The translations under genes and the position numbers were made by a program. From an uncultured bacterium (lineage in GTDB: Bacteria; Acidobacteriota; Thermoanaerobaculia; Multivoradales; J023): a stretch of 32,080 bases of DNA. Below the pieces are notes generated by a model. That model was not told where the DNA came from, searched no databases, and was given only the letters and a program-made list of their open reading frames with translations. Where the stretch lies: the NCBI GenBank assembly GCA_937948815.1, contig CALFAM010000242.1, positions 1 through 32,080 of the forward strand, written 5' to 3'. Of this stretch, positions 17,121 through 25,366 are shown piece after piece; the first letter of the stretch is position 1; each line of letters opens with the position of its first letter.

Positions 17121-17951
17121 ATGATGACGACCAAGCGCATGACCGGATCTGCGGTCACGGATGATCCGCGGTTCGCCAGCAGCCGCGTACCGCTCTACTA
17201 CCAGCTCGCCACGCTGTTGCGCGAGAAGATCGTCTCCAACGAGTACGCGCCGGGCGCTCGGATTCCGTCGGAAGCCGAGCTGGTGGAGGACTACGGCGTC
17301 AGCCGAATGACCGTCCGCCAGGCGCTCTCCGAGCTGGCCGAAGAAGGGCTGGTTCAACGCCAGCCCGGACGCGGCACCTTCGTCAGCGAGCAGCACCACG
17401 ACAAGGGAGGCGACGTCGAGCTCGACCACTCGATCGGCAACTTGATCTCGATGGGCGAAGCCACGTCGGTCGAATTGCTCGATCTCACCGAAATGGCCGC
17501 CACGCCTGACGAAGCGCGCGACCTTTCGGTCGAGCCTGGCTCACCGATCATCCGCTGCAAGCGGCTGCGGACCTTCCGTGGCGAGCCCTACTGCTACATC
17601 GAGAACTTTGTGCCGCCCGAAATCGGTCGGCGAATTGGCGCGCCGAACTGGCAGAAGGGTTCGGTGCTCAAGTTCATCGAGCGCGAGCTGGGCGTACCCT
17701 TGCGCCTGGCCAAGCAGCGCATTCGCGCCACCCTCGCCGACGCCAGCCTCGCACGCTGGCTGCAGATTCGCATCGGTGCGCCGCTGCTGCTGGTCGACTA
17801 CCATATCCGCACAGATGACGACCGTCCCGTCGAGCGGGCGCGGCTCTACTACCGCAGCGATATCTACACCTTCACGCTCGATCTCGCGCGAACCGATGAC
17901 AGCGACCCTGACAACGTCTGGTCCCTGCGCAAGCACCGGCTAGAAGTGTAG
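17121..17951 (+). CDS. GntR-family regulator, HutC subfamily (HTH + UTRA)
   Basis: A 276-residue transcription factor. Residues about 22-92 form the GntR winged helix (VPLYYQLATLLREKI, then PSEAELVEDYGVSRMTVRQAL and VQRQPGRGTFV). The rest, about 110-255, is a UTRA ligand-binding domain of the HutC type, ending VERARLYYRSDIYTFTLDL. HutC-type proteins usually repress catabolic operons and release DNA when they bind a pathway compound. It lies 35 bp after hyuB on the same strand, so it is probably autoregulated with hyuAB through the operator at 12985-12998. The ribosome site is weak; two ATGs adjoin at 17121. Confidence 0.93.
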   Translation: MMTTKRMTGSAVTDDPRFASSRVPLYYQLATLLREKIVSNEYAPGARIPSEAELVEDYGVSRMTVRQALSELAEEGLVQRQPGRGTFVSEQHHDKGGDVELDHSIGNLISMGEATSVELLDLTEMAATPDEARDLSVEPGSPIIRCKRLRTFRGEPYCYIENFVPPEIGRRIGAPNWQKGSVLKFIERELGVPLRLAKQRIRATLADASLARWLQIRIGAPLLLVDYHIRTDDDRPVERARLYYRSDIYTFTLDLARTDDSDPDNVWSLRKHRLEV

Positions 17952-18017
17952 TGTGGGCCGGCCCTCGGGCCTGCCCGTCTGATGCGGAAGGCAACCAACC
18001 CAGAAGGAGCCGAGCGA

Positions 18018-19862
18018 ATGAGCGTCGCCCCACCAACTGTCTCCTTCTCGACGCGAGCCGGAATCGCAGCCACTCTGCTTGCCTTCGTGCTCCTTTCCAC
18101 ATCCACGGCCGCCGGCGAGCATCCGACCGTGGCGGCAGCGGCGAATGAGACGCCCGCAACACCATTCGACCAGCTGATCGCCGACTACACGGCGTTCGCC
18201 GACGAAAAGCAGCCCTTGCCGCTGCCCGACGGCACGGACGCGCGCTATGCCAAGCGACTGGAGGCAATCGACGAGTCGTACTTCACGCGCCGCGCCGAGA
18301 AGCTCCAGGGTTTCATCGAGCGGCTGTCGGCAATTGATCGCCCGTCGTTGGGTCGCGACGAGCGCATCGACGCCGACATCCTCGCGACGCGCCTGCAAAA
18401 CACGCTGGGCGAGATCGAGCATCGCGCGTACCGCGTACCGATCGGCAGCCGCGAGGGCTTTCACATCGCCTTCGCGTCCGAGGTGGCGACTCGGAGCTTC
18501 TCGACGGTCGAGCACTACGACGACTATGTGGCCCGCTTGCAGTCGTTCCGTGCCTTCGCCGAGCGGCAGACCGCCCTGATGCGCCTCGGTCTTCGCACCG
18601 GCTGGACGATGTCCGCCCAGGTGCTCGACGGCTATGGCATCACGGTCCGCCCGCTGCTGGTCGACGATGTGACGACCAGCGACTTCTACGCGCCTTTCGC
18701 GCGCATCCCAGCCTCCTTCGACGAAGCCGATCGCACGCGGCTGCTTCGGGATGGGACGGCGGCGATTCGCGACAGCGTGCTGCCCGCCTACCGCGCCTTC
18801 CTTTCCTTCCTCGAGGACGAGTACATTCCGAGCGCCCGCCAGTCTCTGGGCATGTCGGCGATGCCGGGCGGACGCGCCTTCTACGAGCACCGCGTACGCC
18901 GCTACACCACCCTCGACCTCACCCCCGAAGCCATCCACCAGCTCGGGCTGGACGAGGTGGCGCGGATTCGCGGCGAGATGGCCGCGATCATGGCCGAGGT
19001 CGACTTCACCGACAGCTTCGAGGCATTCATCGATTTCTTGCGCACCGATGCGCGCTTCTACGTCGACACCAGTGAGGACTACCTGCGTGCCGTGTCCTAC
19101 GCGGCCAAGCGGATGGACGGCAAGCTGCCCGAGCTCTTCGGAACCTTGCCGCGCTCCCCCTACGGCATCCGCGCGATTCCGCCCTTGATTGCTCCCCGCC
19201 TCTCGGCCGGCTACTACGACCGCGGCGAGGGCGACGGCTCTCGGGCGGGCTTCGTCAACGTCAACACCTCGCAGCTCGACAGCCGCCCGCTCTACGTGGC
19301 CGAGGCATTGGCCTTTCACGAAGGTGTGCCCGGTCACCACCTGCAGATCATGCTGGTGGCCGAGAACGAGACGCTGTCTGACTTTCGAAAAGAGGCCAAC
19401 AGCATTGCCTTTGTCGAAGGCTGGGCACTCTATGCCGAGCGCCTCGGGCTCGAAGCCGGTCTCTACGACGATCCCTACGCGAACTTCGGCCGCCTTACCT
19501 ATGAGATCTGGCGCGCGGTCCGCCTGGTGGTCGACACCGGCGTTCACGCCCTCGACTGGACCCGTGATCAGGCCATTGCCTACATGGCCGAGAACACCGG
19601 CATGGCCCTCGGCCCCTCGACCGCGGAGGTCGATCGTCACATCACCGAGCCCGGCCAGGGGCTGGCCTACAAGATCGGCGAGCTGGCCATCCGTCGCCTG
19701 CGGACCGAGGCCGAAGAAACCCTCGGCGCTCGTTTTGACCGGCGCGCCTTCCACGACCAAGTCCTCCGCCACGGCGCCGTGCCCCTCTTCGTGCTCGAAC
19801 GGGAAGTCCGTGCCTGGATCGCCGAGGTCGAGGCGGATGAGGCGGCAGGTCCCGAATCCTGA
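18018..19862 (+). CDS. DUF885 family protein (putative exported metallopeptidase)
   Basis: A 614-residue DUF885 protein. The start at 18018 has AAGGAG 8 nt upstream and opens a signal peptide (hydrophobic run at about 14-32, ending STAAGE). The family motif HEGVPGHHLQ is at 434-443, with a downstream EGWALYAERLG. Together they place His434, Glu435, His440/441 and a distal Glu as in a zinc peptidase site. Members are annotated as putative secreted peptidases; substrates are largely unknown. It begins 66 bp after the GntR gene on the same strand and may be read from the hyu operon. A GC-rich hairpin (17960-17971) lies in the gap but has no T-run. Confidence 0.9.
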   Translation: MSVAPPTVSFSTRAGIAATLLAFVLLSTSTAAGEHPTVAAAANETPATPFDQLIADYTAFADEKQPLPLPDGTDARYAKRLEAIDESYFTRRAEKLQGFIERLSAIDRPSLGRDERIDADILATRLQNTLGEIEHRAYRVPIGSREGFHIAFASEVATRSFSTVEHYDDYVARLQSFRAFAERQTALMRLGLRTGWTMSAQVLDGYGITVRPLLVDDVTTSDFYAPFARIPASFDEADRTRLLRDGTAAIRDSVLPAYRAFLSFLEDEYIPSARQSLGMSAMPGGRAFYEHRVRRYTTLDLTPEAIHQLGLDEVARIRGEMAAIMAEVDFTDSFEAFIDFLRTDARFYVDTSEDYLRAVSYAAKRMDGKLPELFGTLPRSPYGIRAIPPLIAPRLSAGYYDRGEGDGSRAGFVNVNTSQLDSRPLYVAEALAFHEGVPGHHLQIMLVAENETLSDFRKEANSIAFVEGWALYAERLGLEAGLYDDPYANFGRLTYEIWRAVRLVVDTGVHALDWTRDQAIAYMAENTGMALGPSTAEVDRHITEPGQGLAYKIGELAIRRLRTEAEETLGARFDRRAFHDQVLRHGAVPLFVLEREVRAWIAEVEADEAAGPES

Positions 19863-20018
19863 GCGCCCAGCTCACGATCCGATTTCGCAGCCCGAGCTGG
19901 CAGGCATGCGCCGCCCCGACGTAGCGCGGGCGTTGCCTGCTACGATCATCGACCAAGTGCCCCTTTCCGCGGAGTGATGCCGTTCAGCGGACACCTTCGC
20001 GCTCCCATGACCGACCCG

Positions 20019-20036
20019 GACGCCGCTCGCGGCGTC
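20019..20036 (+). promoter_or_regulatory. GC-rich hairpin just upstream of the S9 peptidase start
   Basis: GACGCCGC-TC-GCGGCGTC is a perfect 8-bp inverted repeat ending 11 bp before the ATG at 20048, where a ribosome site would be expected. It could limit translation or mark the end of the DUF885 transcript, though no T-run follows. Confidence 0.35.
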
Positions 20037-20047
20037 AGCGAGCTGCC

Positions 20048-22339
20048 ATGAAGCGGATTCGACACCATGATGCTGCAACCACCTACGGATTCTTGCGCCG
20101 CGCAGGCGCCGTGTTGGGCGGGCTGCTGATGGCCGCCACCCTCGGTGCCACGGAGATTCCCGATCCGCAGTTCATGCGGCTGTACGCGGAGACCTACCGC
20201 TTTTCCCTCGGCCGCCCGACGGCGGTGACGCCGACGGACGATGGCTCGGCAGTGCTCTTTCTGCGCTCACCTGGGAAGGACTTCGTGCGCGATCTCTTCC
20301 TCTTCGACCCTGCCACCGGCCGAGAGCGGCTGTTGGCCAAGGCCGAAACGCTGCTCGGTGGCGCCGAGGAGACGCTGACAGCCGAGGAGAAGGCCCGCCG
20401 TGAGCGTCAGCGGCTCGCGGCCCGGGGCATCGCGCGCTTCTGGCCGATGGCGGGTGGCAAGGAGCTGCTGATCCCGCTCTCCGGACGCCTCTTCGTGCTA
20501 ACGGTCGAGTCCGGGGCGATTCGCGAGCTTCCCGTGCCCGCGGGCGCCCCGGTCGACCCGCGCCCCTCGCCCACCGGAACCCACGCAGCCTACGTGGTGG
20601 CGGGTGATCTCTACGTGCTCGATCTCGTGAGCGGAAAAGAAAGCCGGCTGACGCACCGTGAGTCACCCTCCGTGACGTGGGGGCTGGCCGAGTTCGTGGC
20701 CCAGGAAGAGATGGATCGCGACCACGGCTATTGGTTCTCCCCGGATGGGCAGCACCTCGCCGTGCAATGGACCGACACCGCCGATGTCAGCCTGATCCAC
20801 CTCGCCGATGCCATGCATCCCATGAAGGCGCCTCACGCCACTCCCTACCCACGCCCCGGCGAGAACAATGCCGAGGTTCGCCTGGCGATCGTGCCCCTAC
20901 CGACCCAAGGCGTTCCTGCCCAGGCAGGGTCGACCACTGAGCCCTTGTGGGTGAACTGGGACCGGGCTTCGTATCCCTACCTGAACACCGTCAAGTGGCC
21001 CGAGCATGGCCCGTTGACCCTTGTCGTGCAGAATCGCTTGCAGACCGAGCAACGCGTGCTCGCGGTCGACACGAAGACCGGTGCGACCCGGACCCTGTTG
21101 ACCGAGCGCGATGACGCCTGGCTCGAGCTGGACCAGGATGTTCCGCACTGGCTGGCGGACGGCTCCGGATTCTTGTGGGTCACCGAGCGCGATGGGCACA
21201 AGCAGCTCGAGCTGCGCAAGCATGACGGCAGCTTCGACCGCGCGCTCACCCTTGCAGACTTCGGCTTCCGTGAGCTGATCCAGGTCGACGACGCCCGCGG
21301 GGAACTGGTCGTGAAGGCCTCCTCCGACCCCACAACCGCCCATCTTTGGCGCCTGCCGCTGGCCGGCGGTGCGCCGCGACAGATCTCGCGCGGCGCCGGC
21401 AACCACACGGCCAAGGTCGCCAAGAGCGGCGAGCTGATGGTGGTGACCCGTGCCCCCGCGGATGGCCCGCGTGAGATCGAGATCACCGACGGCAGCGGCA
21501 AGCCCCTCGGCACACTGGCTTCGAACACGGTCACCCTCGACTACGCTCCGACCACCGAGTGGATCACGGTCGGCGAGCAGCAGCTTCGAACCGCCGTCAC
21601 CCGCCCCCGCGACTTCGACCCGAGCCGCCGCTACCCGGTGATTGTCCATGTCTACGCCGGCCCGACCAGCCAGATGGTTCAGCAGACCCGCGATCGCTAC
21701 TACCTGGCACAGTGGTTCGCCGACAACGGCTTCGTGGTCGTTTCGATCGACGGCCGGGGCACCCCCAACCGCGACCGAGCCTGGCAACGCGCGGTCAAGG
21801 GCGACCTGATCACCTTGCCGATGATCGACCAGGCTGCCGCGGTCGAAGCACTCGGCAAGCGACTGCCCGAGCTCGACCTCGAACGCGTCGGCATGTTCGG
21901 CTGGTCGTTCGGTGGCTATGCCTCCGCCATGGCGGTCATGCAGCGCGGCGACTTGTTCAAGGCAGCGATCGCTGGCGCGCCCGTGACCGACTGGCAGGAC
22001 TACGACACCCACTACACCGAGCGCTACCTCGGCCTTCCCCAAGACACACCCGAGGCCTATGAGGTGAGCAACGTTCTTACCTATGCGGACCAGCTCGAGC
22101 GACCGCTGATGATCGTCCACGGAACGGCCGACGACAACGTGCTCTTCGTGCACGCACTCAAGATGTCAGATGCGCTGTTTCGCGCCGGCAAGGATCACGA
22201 GCTCATTCCCCTCGCCGGCCTCACGCATATGCTGACCAATCCTGATTTCGTGGACCGGCTCTACGGCCGCATGATCGCCTTTTTCAAGCAGCATCTCGGC
22301 AGCCCGGCCCCGAAGGCACCCGCGCCTCGGGGCCCGTAG
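20048..22339 (+). CDS. S9B dipeptidyl-peptidase IV-like serine peptidase
   Basis: A 763-residue prolyl-oligopeptidase-family protein. After an N-terminal signal (hydrophobic run at about 18-34, ending LGATE) comes the DPP-IV beta-propeller domain. It includes AEFVAQEEMDRDHGYWFSPDG, whose Glu220-Glu221 pair corresponds to the residues that hold the substrate amino terminus. The C-terminal alpha/beta hydrolase domain has GWSFGGYASA with nucleophile Ser620, HGTADDNV with Asp695/696, and GLTHML with His727. It should release X-Pro or X-Ala dipeptides in the periplasm. It lies 185 bp after the DUF885 gene on the same strand; whether it belongs to the hyu regulon is unclear. Confidence 0.93.
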   Translation: MKRIRHHDAATTYGFLRRAGAVLGGLLMAATLGATEIPDPQFMRLYAETYRFSLGRPTAVTPTDDGSAVLFLRSPGKDFVRDLFLFDPATGRERLLAKAETLLGGAEETLTAEEKARRERQRLAARGIARFWPMAGGKELLIPLSGRLFVLTVESGAIRELPVPAGAPVDPRPSPTGTHAAYVVAGDLYVLDLVSGKESRLTHRESPSVTWGLAEFVAQEEMDRDHGYWFSPDGQHLAVQWTDTADVSLIHLADAMHPMKAPHATPYPRPGENNAEVRLAIVPLPTQGVPAQAGSTTEPLWVNWDRASYPYLNTVKWPEHGPLTLVVQNRLQTEQRVLAVDTKTGATRTLLTERDDAWLELDQDVPHWLADGSGFLWVTERDGHKQLELRKHDGSFDRALTLADFGFRELIQVDDARGELVVKASSDPTTAHLWRLPLAGGAPRQISRGAGNHTAKVAKSGELMVVTRAPADGPREIEITDGSGKPLGTLASNTVTLDYAPTTEWITVGEQQLRTAVTRPRDFDPSRRYPVIVHVYAGPTSQMVQQTRDRYYLAQWFADNGFVVVSIDGRGTPNRDRAWQRAVKGDLITLPMIDQAAAVEALGKRLPELDLERVGMFGWSFGGYASAMAVMQRGDLFKAAIAGAPVTDWQDYDTHYTERYLGLPQDTPEAYEVSNVLTYADQLERPLMIVHGTADDNVLFVHALKMSDALFRAGKDHELIPLAGLTHMLTNPDFVDRLYGRMIAFFKQHLGSPAPKAPAPRGP

Positions 22340-22436
22340 ACCTCACGCGAAGCCGTGGGTTCGACACACTGCCGACACGGGTCGCGGGGTCGAGCTGCAT
22401 GGATTGCATGCAAACAGGTGACAGGCGAACCACACT

Positions 22437-22470
22437 ATGCTACAAAAGCATCATCATGAAAAAGATGCTT
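22437..22470 (+). promoter_or_regulatory. Competing hairpins around a Shine-Dalgarno-less start codon
   Basis: ATGCT-ACAAA-AGCAT (22437-22451) and AAGCATC...GATGCTT (22446-22452 with 22464-22470) share one arm, so they cannot form together. The second places the ATG at 22456 in an 11-nt loop. No ribosome binding site precedes this start, so initiation may rely on local structure. Confidence 0.35.
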
Positions 22471-23511
22471 GGCACGCTATTCGCCATTGCGCTCTTTCCG
22501 AGAGCCATCCTCGCCGAGCCATTCGCATTCGTGACGAATTTCGGCTCGGACGACGTCAGTGTCATCGACACAGCCACCGGAACGGTCCTCACGACCATCG
22601 CGGTCGGGACCAGCCCCACGGGCGTGGCCATCCGCGCGGATGGCACGCGCGCCTTCATCTCCAATACCGGCAGCAATAGCGTGTCGGTGATCGACGGCGA
22701 GGCGTTGGCCGTGATCGACACCGTCGCGGTCGGCTCGGCGCCGATCGGAATGACCCTTTCCCCGGACGAAAGCCGTCTCTATGTAGCCAACAACGGCAGC
22801 GACTCCCTGACCGTGCTCGACGCGGAAGTGGGCGTCGTGATCGCTACGGTCGACGTTCCGGGCGCACCGATCGATGTCGCGGCACTGCCAGACGGTTCGC
22901 GCATCTACGTTGCCGGCGAGTTGGGGCCGCTCACCACCCTCGACGCGGCAAGCCTGCTGATCATCGAGTCGACCCAATCCACCCAGCCCAAGAACAGCAT
23001 CGTCGCCTCACCGGACGGTAGCAAGATCGTGTTTTCGAGCCCAACAGCCGGAAGCATCTCGTTTCTGAACGCGGACGGTTCACCACCGGTGATCACGCTC
23101 GGAATCGGCGGCAACCCCCGCAACCTGGCATATAGCCGCGACGGCTCGCGACTCTTCGTCACCGGCGCCAACGACGATCTGATCATGTACAGAACGGAGC
23201 CGCTCATGCGGCTCGCCGACACCGAGACGGGCCCGTTTCCGGTCGGTGTGGCGGTCGGTTCTGGCGGCCACGCGGTCTACGTCACCGATCTGCAGGACGA
23301 TCGGGTGACGGTGCTGCGCACGGACGACCTTTCGGTCCTGCGCCAGATTCCGGTCGGCTCGTCACCCCAAACCTATGGCGCATTCGTTGCTGCTGGCCCC
23401 GAGGGCGCGCCGCCGGCGGTGATTCCGACGCTCGGTCCCTGGGGCCTGCTGCTCTTTGCCGCGCTCATCGCAGTCGCCTTCGGCTGGACGCGGCGGCGCG
23501 GGATGTCCTGA
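22456..23511 (+). CDS. YVTN beta-propeller repeat protein with IPTL-CTERM sorting signal
   Basis: A 351-residue exported protein. MKKMLGTLFAIALFPRAILA is a signal peptide. About seven repeats of roughly 40 residues follow (each near ...VYVTN/FVTN-G-D-SVSVID-T-G-TVIATI-VG-P-GVA), forming a YVTN-type seven-bladed propeller often found in surface proteins. Pro-Thr-Leu-x-x-Trp-Gly starts the last 29 residues (IPTLGPWG from 323), then a hydrophobic helix and a TRRR tail. This is the IPTL-CTERM signal recognised by a Gram-negative exosortase, so the protein is probably sorted to the envelope and processed. An exosortase gene is not in the window. An upstream in-frame ATG (22399) would give a long extra leader without signal character. 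Confidence 0.9.
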   Translation: MKKMLGTLFAIALFPRAILAEPFAFVTNFGSDDVSVIDTATGTVLTTIAVGTSPTGVAIRADGTRAFISNTGSNSVSVIDGEALAVIDTVAVGSAPIGMTLSPDESRLYVANNGSDSLTVLDAEVGVVIATVDVPGAPIDVAALPDGSRIYVAGELGPLTTLDAASLLIIESTQSTQPKNSIVASPDGSKIVFSSPTAGSISFLNADGSPPVITLGIGGNPRNLAYSRDGSRLFVTGANDDLIMYRTEPLMRLADTETGPFPVGVAVGSGGHAVYVTDLQDDRVTVLRTDDLSVLRQIPVGSSPQTYGAFVAAGPEGAPPAVIPTLGPWGLLLFAALIAVAFGWTRRRGMS

Positions 23512-23540
23512 AAGCCGATAGCCGGCCCCAGCACGACTCG

Positions 23541-24833
23541 TCAACCGGCTTCTTCGTCCTCGGCATCGAGTCGGAAGTTGATGGTCAGGTTGTAGTAGAC
23601 GTCGACGGGGTCGTTGAGCAGCGTGGCGGGCTCGAAAACCCAGTCGCGCACGGCTTCGACCGCAGCGGCGCTCAGACGATCGTCCGGGGACGCCAGCACG
23701 CTGATGTCCCGCACCTTGCCGCTCTGAACGATCACCGTTTGCAGCACCACTTGGCCCGTTACCCGATCCTTCCGCGCGCCATCGGGGTAGGACGGCGCCG
23801 GGCCCTCGATGCGCTTGGGCGGCTTGACGTCGCCGCCCACGAAGAGAATCTCACCCGCTTCGGCCGTGCGTACCAGCGGGAACGAGAACGTCGATAGGGC
23901 GGTGGTTCCGATCAGAATCGTGGCCAACGCCAGCGAAGAAAGCATCAATCGTGATCTGGACATGATGTGCTCCTGGTTGAGCAACCGGATCCGCGTGAGC
24001 AGATGGTTGCGTTGGACAAAAGGAACGGCAAGCGAAGCGTGGGCGGGCACGAGGGACCGTGCAATGCGATACAAAGCGTCGAGGTAGGCCCGGCGATCAC
24101 CGGTCAGCGAAACGGCAAAGCGGTCCACCACCTGCTCGCGCACGGCGGCGATGCGCCCAAGCAGCAGCCAGACTGCCGGATGAAACCAAAGCGCGGCCCG
24201 CACGATCTCCTCCCCGAGCACCACCAGCCAGTCGCGACGCGCAATGTGGATCAGCTCATGCGTGAGGGCCGCGGCTTGCGCCGATTCGGGTAAGGACGCA
24301 AAGGAGGCTGGCACCAGGACGGTCGGGCGCCGCATGCCGAAAGTTACCGGCGCCGAAACATGCGCGCTCTCGCCAAATTGGGCCTCGACCCCGAGCGACG
24401 TCATGTGGTCGCAAACCGGATTCGGGAGATCGATCGGCCGGGCCGCGCGTCGGTAGCCAGCCAGCGAAACGAGACCGAGACCGAGCCAGGCCAGTCGAAA
24501 GGCGATGCCGGCGACCGTGATCCAGACGATCAGCCTTCCGACATCAAACGGCGCCGACGCCGTCGGACCGGACGCTTCGACGGCAGCGATCGTCATCGCC
24601 GCAGCTTTGCTCACCGACTCGGACTGCCACGGCTGGACGAAGGGCAGGACCAGCACGACGACGAGTGTCACGTGCCAAAAGGCCAAACGGGCCCGAGGCG
24701 AGCGAACACCGAGAACGCTCGGCAGACCGCAGGCCACGCAGACGAGCAGCGCGACCTGCGCGAACCAGGCGAGGAAGTTGGGCGCGAAGAGCTCGGATCT
24801 CACGTGCTCCATCAAGGCCACGTGCTCCATCAT
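23541..24833 (-). CDS. M56 (BlaR1-type) metallopeptidase with C-terminal TonB domain
   Basis: A 430-residue membrane protein. Transmembrane segments are visible at about 19-40, 50-66, 100-125 and 296-320. The M56 zinc site is THELIHIARRDW (His192, Glu193, His196), with a further acidic ligand in VREQVVDRFAV (Glu233). Residues 343-425 form a TonB C-terminal domain (PAPSYPDGARKDRVTGQVVLQTVI...) outside the membrane instead of the penicillin-sensor domain of classical BlaR1. The ATG at 24833 overlaps the blaI-type stop (ATGA) with GGAG upstream. By family analogy it should cleave or release the adjacent BlaI-type repressor in response to an envelope signal; the TonB_C domain suggests a non-beta-lactam input. 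Confidence 0.92.
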   Translation of the reverse strand: MMEHVALMEHVRSELFAPNFLAWFAQVALLVCVACGLPSVLGVRSPRARLAFWHVTLVVVLVLPFVQPWQSESVSKAAAMTIAAVEASGPTASAPFDVGRLIVWITVAGIAFRLAWLGLGLVSLAGYRRAARPIDLPNPVCDHMTSLGVEAQFGESAHVSAPVTFGMRRPTVLVPASFASLPESAQAAALTHELIHIARRDWLVVLGEEIVRAALWFHPAVWLLLGRIAAVREQVVDRFAVSLTGDRRAYLDALYRIARSLVPAHASLAVPFVQRNHLLTRIRLLNQEHIMSRSRLMLSSLALATILIGTTALSTFSFPLVRTAEAGEILFVGGDVKPPKRIEGPAPSYPDGARKDRVTGQVVLQTVIVQSGKVRDISVLASPDDRLSAAAVEAVRDWVFEPATLLNDPVDVYYNLTINFRLDAEDEEAG

Positions 24834-25207
24834 GACGTCTCTCCTTCGTCGATCGCGTCTCGGATCGCTTCGAGATCTTCCTCCGACAGTCGCCGCTCAC
24901 GCGCCAGATTCACCATCAGCGGCCGCGCAGCACCATCAAAGACACGGCCGAGAAAGTCCTCGACCAAGCCGCTGATCACCTGGTGCTTCGAGCGCACCGG
25001 CTCGTAGCGGAAGGCCCGGCCAGCCTTGACACGGGTCAGATGGCCCTTCTGGGCAAGGATGTTCATCATCGTCATGGTGGTCGTGTAGGCGAGCTTGCGA
25101 CGCTCCCGAAGAACGTCGAACACCTCCCGAACCGTGGGCTGCCCCAAGGACCAGACAACCTTCATGATCTCGAGCTCTTGGTCAGTCAATCGTTCTACTG
25201 GACTCAT
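24830..25207 (-). CDS. BlaI/MecI/CopY-family repressor
   Basis: A 125-residue winged-helix repressor. LTDQELEIMKVVWSLGQPTVREV starts the DNA-binding domain, and TTTMTMMNILAQKGHL is the recognition-helix region. The C-terminal helices (about 80-125) provide dimerisation. Tandem palindromes just upstream (25210-25239) look like its own operator. The predicted transcript would start within a few bases of the ATG, so the mRNA is probably leaderless; no ribosome site is present. It is followed by the M56-TonB gene with a 4-nt overlap, the usual sensor-repressor arrangement. Confidence 0.93.
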   Translation of the reverse strand: MSPVERLTDQELEIMKVVWSLGQPTVREVFDVLRERRKLAYTTTMTMMNILAQKGHLTRVKAGRAFRYEPVRSKHQVISGLVEDFLGRVFDGAARPLMVNLARERRLSEEDLEAIRDAIDEGETS

Positions 25208-25209
25208 AG

Positions 25210-25239
25210 TACTAAGATCTTAGTAGAAGACAGTCTACT
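25210..25239. promoter_or_regulatory. Tandem BlaI-type operator
   Basis: TACTAAGATCTTAGTA (25210-25225) is a perfect 16-bp palindrome. AGTAGA-AGACAG-TCTACT (25222-25239) is a second inverted repeat sharing TAGTA with the first. BlaI-family operators are of the form TACTACATATGTAGTA, so the match is close. The pair covers the -10 and spacer of the blaI promoter and lies 127-157 bp upstream of the divergent lipoprotein gene. Confidence 0.78.
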
Positions 25240-25245
25240 TGTCAA
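25217..25245 (-). promoter_or_regulatory. Promoter of the blaI-M56 operon (leaderless)
   Basis: On the minus strand TTGACA (25240-25245), a 17-nt spacer and TAAGAT (25217-25222) form a sigma70-like promoter. The start site would fall near 25210, only about 3 nt before the ATG at 25207. Confidence 0.68.
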
Positions 25246-25366
25246 GGAGCTTCCCGAAACACAAGATCACGAGCGCGATGGACACCACCACGCTGACATG
25301 CGAGTGTTATCAGGATCCGGTCGGAGCCCAGCGAATTCCACGAACGCCCAGGAACAAGAACGTCCC

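Noticed and set aside
17960-17971. GGCCC-TC-GGGCC hairpin after the GntR gene as a terminator
   Set aside because: The stem is only 5 bp with a 2-nt loop and no T-run follows, so it cannot be called a terminator and does not exclude readthrough into the DUF885 gene.
17940-19772. A 610-codon open frame on the minus strand
   Set aside because: It lies opposite the DUF885 gene, has no recognisable domain or ribosome site and is explained by the high GC and codon pattern of the real gene.
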